Below are positions 1 to 6,792 of a stretch of 6,792 nucleotides of DNA, in pieces; positions within the stretch are counted from its first letter, which is position 1; every line of letters starts with the position of its first letter. Source of the stretch: Alphaproteobacteria bacterium. GTDB taxonomy: Bacteria; Pseudomonadota; Alphaproteobacteria; Rhodobacterales; Rhodobacteraceae. The DNA lies in the NCBI GenBank assembly GCA_030428025.1, contig JAUIBJ010000194.1:1-6792 (forward strand), written 5' to 3'. The notes below the pieces were generated by a model. It made no database searches, was not told where the DNA came from, and saw only the letters and a program-made list of their open reading frames with translations. The position numbers were made by a program, and so were the translations under genes.

Positions 1-1824
1 GAGCAGGGGCTCCAGGTCGGTCGCGCTGGCGATGGTGTTCTCGAATTCCACCGGCGCGGCGGGGCCCAGCCCGATCACCGCGCTGTGCTCGCCGTTTTCC
101 AGCCGGTAGAGCCCGATCTCGGGCCCTTGGAAGAGCGTCTCGAACCGCCCGGGCGAGACCTCGTCCAGCTCCATTTCATAGACCTCGCCCGAAGGCGAGG
201 TGATGGTGACCGGCCCCACCGTGTCCGACAGCGACCGGCGGATGACGCGCATTTCCTGGCCCGTCGCCTCGGCCCAGAGCGCCTCTTCCTCAAGCTCGGG
301 TTCCTTCATCATCCAGTGGGCCAGCCGGCGCAACAGTTCCAGTTGCGGCCCGCCTCCTTCATAGCCCCGGTTCCAGAGCCAGGCGTGATCCGAACCCAGC
401 AGCGCCACGCGCCCCTCGCCAACGCGGTCGAGCACCAGAAGCGGGCTGTCCTCGGCGCCAGTCATCACCACGTCTCCGGTGGGGTCGGCCAGTTCGATCT
501 GGCGCATCCAGCGGCCCCAGTCCTCGTCGCCCCTGGGCTCCAGCCCCGCGGTTACCGGGTGGCGGCGGCCCAACTCGGTAACCTCGGGGCGGAAGCGGCG
601 TTCGATAACCCGGGCGGTGGGCCGCGCCGGCACGATCGCCTCAAGGGGCGTGCGATAAAGGCTTTCGGCGCTGGCGAAATCCGGGCCCGCGGCGATCAGC
701 ACCGCGCCGCCCGCCTCGACATATTGCCGGACATTGTCGAGATAGATCGAGGGCAGGATGCCGCGACGTTTGTAGCGGTCGAAAATGATCAGGTCGAAAT
801 CCTCGATCTTCTCGAGGAACAGTTCGCGCGTCGGGAAGGCGATGAGAGACAGCTCTCGCACCGGTACACCGTCCTGCTTTTCGGGCGGGCGAAGGATGGT
901 GAAATGCACCAGATCGACCGAACTGTCGGATTTCAGCAGATTGCGCCAGGTCCGGCCGCCGGGATGCGGCTCGCCCGAGACCAGCAGGACGCTCAGCCGG
1001 TCGCGCACGCCATTGATCTGGACAAGCGCGGTGTTGTTGCGGTCGGTCAGCTCGCCCTCGACCTCGGGAGTGGAGAACTGCAGCACGTTGCGCCCGCCGT
1101 GGGGCAGCATCACCGGCACCTCGATTTCTCGACCCACCGGCACCTGAAAGCGCTGCGGCGTCTCGCCGTCGACGGCCACGTCGACAGGCACGGTGCCCGG
1201 GGTTTCGGGGACGTTGCCGTCATCGGTGATCTTGAGCGTCATGGTGATCTCTTCGCCCAGGATGCCGAAGGCAGGGGCGTTGTCGATCACCAGCTTGCGA
1301 TCCCAGTCGCCCTCGCGGCCGGTGTGCAGCAGGTGCAGCGGCGCGGGAAGCTCCGGCGCCCGGTCGAGATCGTGCAGCCGGCCGTCGGAGAGAAGGATCG
1401 CCCCGGCGATGCGGCCGCTCGGTTCTTCGGCCAGTGCCTCGGAGAGCGCGGTCATCAGTTGCGTGCCGCTGTTGTCGGGCCCGTCCGGCACGGTTATGCG
1501 GCGCACCTCGGTGTTCTCGCGCGCGTCCAGCTGCGCGGCGAGCCGCTCGGCGGCCTCGGCCGTCATGTCCGCCCGGTCGCCCAACCTCTGGCTTGCGGTC
1601 CGGTCCTCGACCAGCAGAACGATATCCGAGAGCGGTTCGCGCTCTTCCTGCCGATAGGCGGGGCCAGTCAGCGCCCCCAGCATCACCAGCCCGGCCAACC
1701 CCCGCAGCGCCCAGCCCGACAGCCCGCGCAAAAGCGCCAGCGCGATGCCGGCGGCCAGCAGCCCGGCCAGAGAGGCGATCAGCCACCAGGGCAGAAGCGG
1801 GTCGAAGACGATGGATGCCGTCAT
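1..1824 (-). CDS. Membrane protein with vWA-like and glutamine-amidotransferase-like domains (3' end cut by window)
   Basis: Reading from the ATG at 1824 the frame stays open for 608 codons to base 1, so the C-terminus is missing. Two hydrophobic segments (about residues 12-32 and 38-56) precede a vWA-like domain (about 66-170). That domain has a metal-site start DRTAS (D74, T76, S78), a possible T121 and the strand AILLSDG with D147. A probable beta-sandwich region follows. An amidotransferase-like domain (about 276-505) comes next, seen in VLLVSGEPHPGG, DLIIFDRY, YVEAGGAVLIAAGPDF and GRVALLGSDHAWLW. No cysteine occurs anywhere, so this domain cannot use the usual Cys nucleophile and is probably a binding fold. 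The start overlaps the upstream stop as ATGA, with a weak AGG 8 bases ahead. I infer an inner-membrane protein with its main domains in the periplasm, working with the MoxR and DUF58 proteins. Family members often carry a C-terminal membrane helix, which would lie outside the window. Coding status is sure; the function is unknown. Confidence 0.9.
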   Translation of the reverse strand, partial: MTASIVFDPLLPWWLIASLAGLLAAGIALALLRGLSGWALRGLAGLVMLGALTGPAYRQEEREPLSDIVLLVEDRTASQRLGDRADMTAEAAERLAAQLDARENTEVRRITVPDGPDNSGTQLMTALSEALAEEPSGRIAGAILLSDGRLHDLDRAPELPAPLHLLHTGREGDWDRKLVIDNAPAFGILGEEITMTLKITDDGNVPETPGTVPVDVAVDGETPQRFQVPVGREIEVPVMLPHGGRNVLQFSTPEVEGELTDRNNTALVQINGVRDRLSVLLVSGEPHPGGRTWRNLLKSDSSVDLVHFTILRPPEKQDGVPVRELSLIAFPTRELFLEKIEDFDLIIFDRYKRRGILPSIYLDNVRQYVEAGGAVLIAAGPDFASAESLYRTPLEAIVPARPTARVIERRFRPEVTELGRRHPVTAGLEPRGDEDWGRWMRQIELADPTGDVVMTGAEDSPLLVLDRVGEGRVALLGSDHAWLWNRGYEGGGPQLELLRRLAHWMMKEPELEEEALWAEATGQEMRVIRRSLSDTVGPVTITSPSGEVYEMELDEVSPGRFETLFQGPEIGLYRLENGEHSAVIGLGPAAPVEFENTIASATDLEPLL

Positions 1825-4574
1825 TGGCCAAGCCTGTCGAGCAGGGCGGGCACATGCACCTGATCGGATTTGTAGTTGCCGGTCAGCACATGCATGACCA
1901 GGTTCACGCCGAAGCGATACGCGATCTCGCGCTGTCGCTCGCCGGCATAGCCCCGGCCCACCGGATACATCGGGTTGCCCATCTCGTCCATCGCCCAGGC
2001 CGCCGCCCAGTCATTGCCGCCGATCACCACCGGGGTCACGTTGTCGTTGAGGTTTCGGAAGGGCATCCCCTCGACCTGTTCGGCGTCGGCCGGCGCGGCC
2101 TCGACCCAGACCTCGCGGCCGGAATGGCGGCCGGGGAAATCCTGCAACAGATAGAAGGTGCGGGTCAGCACGTGATCCTCGGGCACCGGCTCCAGCGGCG
2201 GAATGTCGAGCGGGCGGGCCAGGCGCTGCAACTTCTGCCCGTTGGGCGAGGAGGCGCCGAAACCCGCGACATTGGCGTCGCGCGTGTCGAACAGGATCAT
2301 CCCGCCGGTACGCAGATACTCGTTCAGCTTCACATAGGCCTCGGCCGAGGGAATCGGCTGCTCGGGCGTGACCGGCCAGTAGAGAAGCGGATAGACCGCA
2401 AGCTCGTCTTCCTCCAGATCGACGCCGATGGGTTCGGCGGGCTCGACTGAAGTGCGGAAATAAAGCGTCTCGCTCAGTCCGCGCAGCCCGGCATGGGCCA
2501 TCTCGTCCAGACGCGGATCGCCGGTAAGCACATGCGCGAGCACCACCTCGGAGGCCGCGCGCAATGCCTTGTCCTCTGTCTGCGCATCCGCCCCCTGCGG
2601 CAGGCCGAGCGCCAGAAGCGCCACCAACGCGGCGCGCGCGGGGAAAAGCCGCCCCGACAGCGCCAGCGAGGCGAGGATGTCGGCCATGAGCATCAAGAGC
2701 GCCGCTGCCAGCAGCCAACCGCCCAGCGGGGCCTCGGCCGGCCGGGCAAGGCCGCGCACCGGAATGCGGGCGGGCCAGGCAGTCGGCGTGAGGATGGTGT
2801 CGGGCCTGATCACGTTGAGTGCCAGCCGCCGGTCGGGCCCTTCGTAGAGGCCCGGTGGCATCTCGGGCCCAAGCCCGTCGGTGATCAGCGCCTCGCCATC
2901 CACGCCGGGCAGGGTGCCCGCATCGCGCAACTGGCCAAACCCGTCGAGCACCTTGACCGGCTGCCATGTCGTTCCCTGCATCTCGGAAAGGTCGGGCATG
3001 GCCACGGCAGAGGAAACGGCCAGCCGCTCCAGCATCTGCACGAAGAGGCCCGAAAGCGGAAGGGTCGACCATTCGGCATTGGCGGTCACGTGGAACAGCA
3101 CGACCTGGCCCGCGCCGATCTGCTTGCGCGTGACCAGCGGCGTCCCGTCGGAAAGCTGGGCGATCACGCGGGAGGCTAGGGTGGGGTCCGGCTGGGCCAT
3201 CACTTGGGCCGAAACAGTGACGTCGTCGTAAAGCTCCAGCCCGAAGAAGGGGCTGCCTTCGGGGAAGGGGGCCAGCGATTTGGGTTCGCCCCAGCTCATC
3301 GCACCGCCCACGGTGCGACCCCCGGCGCGCAGGCGGACCGGCATCAACGGCGCCTCCTCGCTGCGCGAGACGTCGCTTGCCGCCAGCCGGGGCCCGGCAA
3401 AGCGCAAAAGCAGCCCGCCCTTCTCGGTCCAGTCCAGAAGCGCGGCCTGCTCGGCGCCCGACAGCGTGGCCACATCGGCCAGAACGATCACGTCCGGGTT
3501 GGCGGGCAGGATGTCGATCAGCGCCCCGTCAAGGATATCGGCCGAAGGTTGCAACGCCTGCTCCAGATAGTGCAGCGGCGACAGCAATTCGAGCCCCTCG
3601 CGGTCTTCCCGTCCGGCAATCAGCGCCACCTCGCGGCGGCGCAGGCTGTCGTCGGTCAGCGTGACCGCGCCGGCATGGGCCTGGCCCGCGATCTCGAACC
3701 GGGTCAGGCGGCCGCGCAGTTCCGCCGGCAGGGCCAGTTCGCCCGTGGCCTCGGTCGCGTCGGGCTCGAACTGCAATCTGTGGGTGGCAAGAAGTCGCGG
3801 CGTGCCCGAGGGGTCGCGGCCGTGCGCCTCGATGGTGATCTCGCGCGGAGTGCCGGCCTGTGCGCGCCGTGCGGTCAGTGCCACCGCGCCGCCGGTCACC
3901 GTGGCGGGCGCCAGCGCCAGCACCGGCGCGGGGCTTTCATAGACGGTGACGGGGCCGCGCGCCTCCAGCGCCTCAAGCAGCGATGCGCGCCCGTCGCGCG
4001 CCAGCCCGTCCGAGAACCAGCGCGTTTCGAAGCGCACGTCGCCTAGGATTTCGGACACCTCGGCCATGGTGGCGGGCGAAGCGGCCCAGGGCGCTGGCGC
4101 AAGTCCGGCCAGTCGGCTGCGCCAGCTGTCGGCGGCACGGAAGACGGGTGGTTCCGGATCGGCAAGTCGCAGGATCGCAACGGGCCGCGCCTCGCGCCCC
4201 GCCTCGGCCAGCATGCTCTCCACCAGCGCTTCCTGCGCGGGCCAGTCGCGGGCCGCGGCCCAGGATGCGTCGAGCACCAGCAGAAGCGGCCCGGTGGCAG
4301 TCTCGCCCTCGGTCTCTGGCTCGGGGTTCAGCACCGGCCCGGCAAGCCCCACGATGATCGCCGCCACCGCCAGCATCCGCAGAAGCAGAAGCCACCAGGG
4401 TGTGCGGTCGGTCACGCTGTCGTCGTCCTTCAGACCCAAAAGCAGGGCCACGCCGGGGAAGCGTCGCCGGATCGGGGCGGGTGGCACGGCGCGCAGCAGA
4501 ATCCACAGGATCGGCAGCGCCGCCAGCGCCAGCAGTAGCCAGGGTGCGGTGAAGCCTATGGGGCCGAGCATCAT
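1821..4574 (-). CDS. BatA N-terminal / DUF4159 membrane protein, 917 aa
   Basis: The N-terminus is BatA-like (aerotolerance regulator N-terminal family): helix about 10-28, an arginine-rich loop (R36-R38) and helix about 60-79. A vWA-like strand LLLVLDASWA follows (D102, S104; the last motif serine is A106). Residues about 350-515 look amidotransferase-like (PDVIVLADVA, WTEKGGLLLRFAGP, GAGQVVLFHVTANAEW). Two more helices (about 619-640 and 645-661) lead to a DUF4159 domain (about 670-905), seen in DELAVYPLLYWPV, YLRTGGMILFDTRDAN and a conserved-looking C-terminal YRFGVNLVMHVLTGNYKSDQ. Charge distribution puts the vWA, middle and DUF4159 parts in the periplasm. There is no cysteine. I chose the start at 4574 because it makes an ATGA overlap with the DUF58 stop and has GGGGGA 8 bases upstream. 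A start at 4571 (second Met) is possible, and the open frame reaches back to 4676 without family-like sequence. It is coupled to the next gene by another ATGA. The role is inferred to be in the envelope with the MoxR ATPase; the biochemical activity is unknown. Confidence 0.93.
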   Translation of the reverse strand: MMLGPIGFTAPWLLLALAALPILWILLRAVPPAPIRRRFPGVALLLGLKDDDSVTDRTPWWLLLLRMLAVAAIIVGLAGPVLNPEPETEGETATGPLLLVLDASWAAARDWPAQEALVESMLAEAGREARPVAILRLADPEPPVFRAADSWRSRLAGLAPAPWAASPATMAEVSEILGDVRFETRWFSDGLARDGRASLLEALEARGPVTVYESPAPVLALAPATVTGGAVALTARRAQAGTPREITIEAHGRDPSGTPRLLATHRLQFEPDATEATGELALPAELRGRLTRFEIAGQAHAGAVTLTDDSLRRREVALIAGREDREGLELLSPLHYLEQALQPSADILDGALIDILPANPDVIVLADVATLSGAEQAALLDWTEKGGLLLRFAGPRLAASDVSRSEEAPLMPVRLRAGGRTVGGAMSWGEPKSLAPFPEGSPFFGLELYDDVTVSAQVMAQPDPTLASRVIAQLSDGTPLVTRKQIGAGQVVLFHVTANAEWSTLPLSGLFVQMLERLAVSSAVAMPDLSEMQGTTWQPVKVLDGFGQLRDAGTLPGVDGEALITDGLGPEMPPGLYEGPDRRLALNVIRPDTILTPTAWPARIPVRGLARPAEAPLGGWLLAAALLMLMADILASLALSGRLFPARAALVALLALGLPQGADAQTEDKALRAASEVVLAHVLTGDPRLDEMAHAGLRGLSETLYFRTSVEPAEPIGVDLEEDELAVYPLLYWPVTPEQPIPSAEAYVKLNEYLRTGGMILFDTRDANVAGFGASSPNGQKLQRLARPLDIPPLEPVPEDHVLTRTFYLLQDFPGRHSGREVWVEAAPADAEQVEGMPFRNLNDNVTPVVIGGNDWAAAWAMDEMGNPMYPVGRGYAGERQREIAYRFGVNLVMHVLTGNYKSDQVHVPALLDRLGQ
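2583..2657 (-). other. Internal signal-peptide-like segment before the DUF4159 domain
   Basis: Residues about 640-664 of the DUF4159 protein read as a short positive stretch (GRLFPARA), a hydrophobic core (ALVALLALGL) and then PQGADA before QTEDK. This is the n-, h-, c-region layout of a secretory signal, with a good AxA-type peptidase site (ADA before Q665). It may simply be the fourth membrane helix. Predicted topology puts the AxA site on the periplasmic side, where signal peptidase I acts. Cleavage is inferred, not shown. Confidence 0.5.
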
Positions 4575-5445
4575 CGCGCCGGTCCCCCGTCGAAGGCCCG
4601 GAACAGCCAGAGCAGCGCCGATTGCGCGCTGTCGCCGGTATGGTGCAGGCCGTATTGCCAGCCGGTCGTGGCGCAAAGCGCTTTCAGCTCGGCTTTGCGG
4701 TCGGCCAGCCGCGCCAGATAACGTTCGCGCAGTTCAGAGGCTTTCAGGGTTTCATGCGCCAGCGTGCCACCGACGCTTTCGAAGATCGTCCGTCCGCGAT
4801 AGGGAAAGGCCTCTTCAGCCGGGTCGAGCACCTGCAGCAGCACGCCCTGAACGCCGCGGTCGGCGGCGGAGGTCAACGCGGTCCGCGCGGCGCCGATATC
4901 GCCGAGGAAATCCGACACGAACAGCGCCCGCCCATGTGCCACCATACCCGAGCTCGCAGGCCGGCCGTAATCCTCGTCGCTCTCTGTCGTGAGCGCCTCG
5001 GCCAGCCGCATCATTTGCGCCTCGCCCCGACGCGGCGCAAGCTCGGCGCCTGCAAGTCCCACGCGTTCGCCCGCTCGGTTGAGCAGGATCGCAACCGCCA
5101 GCGCCAGAAGGCGGGCGCGGTCGGATTTCTCGACCAGCCCCTTGTCGGAGGCGAAGCGCATCGAGGCGGCATTGTCGACCCAGATCACCACGCTCTGGGC
5201 GATCTGCCATTCCCGCTGGCGCACGAATTCCATATCCGACCGGGCCGAGCGCCGCCAGTCGATGAAGCGCCGCTCGTCGCCCGCCTGCACCGGGCGGTAT
5301 TGCCAGAAATCGTCGCCCAACCCCGGCCGCCGCCGGCCATGCTCGCCCAGAAGGACGGTGCCGGCCAGATGCTCGGCCCGCGCCAGAAGCGGCGGCAGCC
5401 GGGCCGCTTCGCGTTCGGCCCGCGCACGGAGGGGGGCGGCAAGGC

Positions 5446-5449
<4 letters not shown>
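4571..5449 (-). CDS. DUF58 family protein (vWA-like, soluble), 292 aa
   Basis: The DUF58 hallmark lies at about residues 49-70: WQYRPVQAGDERRFIDWRRSAR, shown here as YRP, GDE-RR and IDWR-SAR. It is followed by the vWA first strand VVIWVDNAASM (D92, S96) and the strand ALFVSDFLGD with D180. The canonical DxSxS metal motif is altered to DNAAS, with Ala at the first serine. No signal peptide or membrane helix is visible, so it should be cytosolic. The length is usual for the family. The start is GTG at 5449, sharing GTGA with the stop of the ATPase gene, with GAGG 7 bases upstream. DUF58 proteins are almost always encoded beside MoxR ATPases and are thought to be their partners or substrates, linking the ATPase to the membrane-bound vWA proteins. 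That link is inferred here from context. The single cysteine (C259) is near the C-terminus. The family assignment is secure; the biochemical role is not known. Confidence 0.95.
4583..4588 (-). promoter_or_regulatory. Ribosome binding site of the DUF4159 gene
   Basis: Minus-strand GGGGGA is 8 bases before the ATG at 4574 and 11 before the second ATG at 4571. The spacing favours the first of the tandem ATG codons. Confidence 0.5.
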
Positions 5450-6453
<1,004 letters not shown>

Positions 6454-6510
6454 GGCAAAACTCCCGTGAAGGCTATATCTCACTTATTGAGTGTATCGCG
6501 CGTGCAGGAA
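6454..6510. other. Divergent intergenic gap between the MoxR operon and the DUF1285 gene
   Basis: This 57-base gap is noticeably richer in A+T than the flanking genes. It must hold control signals for both directions unless the promoters lie inside the genes. Two short overlapping dyads occur: CTCA/TGAG at 6479-6482 and 6488-6491, and CACT/AGTG at 6481-6484 and 6490-6493. They could be an operator but are too short to assert. For the plus direction I found CTGACA at 6447-6452, but no well-spaced -10 partner. Confidence 0.5.
6461..6465 (-). promoter_or_regulatory. Ribosome binding site of the MoxR gene
   Basis: On the minus strand GGGAG stands 7 bases before the ATG at 6453. This spacing decides for that start over the in-frame GTG at 6483. 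Confidence 0.75.
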
Positions 6511-6517
6511 ATGGCAA
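6490..6517 (-). promoter_or_regulatory. Candidate sigma70-type promoter for the MoxR operon
   Basis: On the minus strand TTGCCA (6517-6512, five of six to the -35 consensus) is followed after 16 bases by TACACT (6495-6490, four of six to the -10 consensus). Transcription would begin near 6483, giving a leader of about 30 bases that contains the GGGAG ribosome site. The -35 box overlaps the proposed ATG of the divergent DUF1285 gene, so the two directions may interfere. The element was found by eye in a short gap and is tentative. Confidence 0.35.
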
Positions 6518-6792
6518 AAGCAATGAGCGGAGAAAAGATCACGTCCCCGTCAGCAGAAAGCCTGGCAGACGCCGTGCGCGCGTCTCAGGGCGAGGGCATG
6601 CCGCCGCTGGATCGCTGGTCTCCGGAGTTCAGCGGCGATCTGGACATGCGGATCGCCCGCGACGGCCGGTGGTTCTATCTAGGCACACCGATCAACCGGT
6701 CGGCGCTTGTGCGGCTGTTTTCGACCATTCTCCGACGCGAAGGCGAGGACTTCTTCCTGATCACCCCGGTCGAGAAGTGGCGGATCACGGTG
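6511..6792 (+). CDS. DUF1285 family protein (5' part; 3' end cut by window)
   Basis: The frame from the ATG at 6511 is open for 94 codons to the right edge. It carries the strong DUF1285 pattern PPLDRW, then DMRIARDGRWFYLGTPINR, LVRLFSTILRREG and FFLITPVEKWRITV. Structures exist for this family (one from Ruegeria/Silicibacter pomeroyi), describing a small soluble protein with suggested but unproven involvement in signalling. The start is uncertain. ATG 6511 has AGGA only about one base away, whereas ATG 6523 has the same AGGA 13 bases away; in-frame GTG 6502 and TTG 6487 are less likely. The conserved part begins around residue 29, so the choice affects only a non-conserved tail. The gene is divergent from the MoxR operon and is not evidently part of it. 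In related bacteria it often precedes a Nudix hydrolase and a tRNA CCA-adding enzyme, which lie outside this window and cannot be checked here. Confidence 0.88.
   Translation, partial: MAKAMSGEKITSPSAESLADAVRASQGEGMPPLDRWSPEFSGDLDMRIARDGRWFYLGTPINRSALVRLFSTILRREGEDFFLITPVEKWRITV

Noticed and set aside
85..1863. A 592-codon plus-strand open frame opposite the amidotransferase-like membrane protein gene.
   Set aside because: Its predicted product is rich in Arg, His, Gln, Gly and Pro with no recognisable domain. It lies antisense to a frame with clear family motifs. High G+C at third codon positions removes stops from the opposite strand, which explains its length.
4575..4676. N-terminal extension of 34 codons for the DUF4159 protein.
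   Set aside because: The extension is Arg-rich shadow sequence of the DUF58 C-terminus. The BatA-type N-terminus begins at the ATGA overlap, which also has a ribosome site.
6454..6483. Ten-residue longer ATPase starting at GTG 6483.
   Set aside because: The GGGAG ribosome site lies inside that extension at the right distance from ATG 6453, and MoxR proteins typically begin as the shorter form does.
6479..6493. Short inverted repeats in the divergent gap as an operator or terminator.
   Set aside because: The arms are only four bases with 5-base loops, which easily arises by chance. There is no T-run and no G+C-rich stem, so I did not call a site.

Overview
The window looks like chromosomal DNA of an alphaproteobacterium, most likely Rhodobacterales (Roseobacter/Rhodobacter group). 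The reasons are high G+C with strong G/C preference at third codon positions, a DUF1285 protein of the type seen in that order, and the gene order MoxR-type ATPase / DUF58 / DUF4159 protein / large membrane protein. This taxonomic call is inferred from protein resemblance, not from a search. I saw no RNA gene, mobile element, CRISPR array or clear terminator.

Layout: nearly the whole window (bases 1-6453) is one tightly packed minus-strand operon, read right to left. It begins with a MoxR-family AAA+ ATPase (6453-5446), followed by a soluble DUF58 protein (5449-4571, GTG start). Next is a 917-residue membrane protein joining a BatA-type N-terminus to a C-terminal DUF4159 domain (4574-1821). 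Last is a membrane protein with a von Willebrand A (vWA)-like domain and a glutamine-amidotransferase-like domain, which runs off the left edge (1824-1). All three junctions are 4-base stop/start overlaps (GTGA, ATGA, ATGA), indicating translational coupling. To the right, across a 57-base divergent gap, a plus-strand DUF1285 gene starts near 6511 and runs off the right edge.

Likely cooperation: MoxR ATPases act as chaperones or remodelling factors on vWA proteins. Here the ATPase and the DUF58 protein are predicted cytosolic. The two large proteins are predicted to sit in the inner membrane with most of their mass in the periplasm. A comparable four-gene operon in Rhizobium leguminosarum (RL3499-RL3502) was reported to affect cell morphology and envelope integrity, so a cell-envelope role is the best inference. 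The molecular function is not established.

The most notable details are four. The two large membrane proteins have no cysteine in 1,525 residues, and their amidotransferase-like domains lack a nucleophile. The vWA-like domains have incomplete metal-binding motifs. A signal-peptide-like segment lies inside the DUF4159 protein. The two neighbouring membrane proteins share an architecture. The long plus-strand open frames opposite these genes look like composition artefacts.
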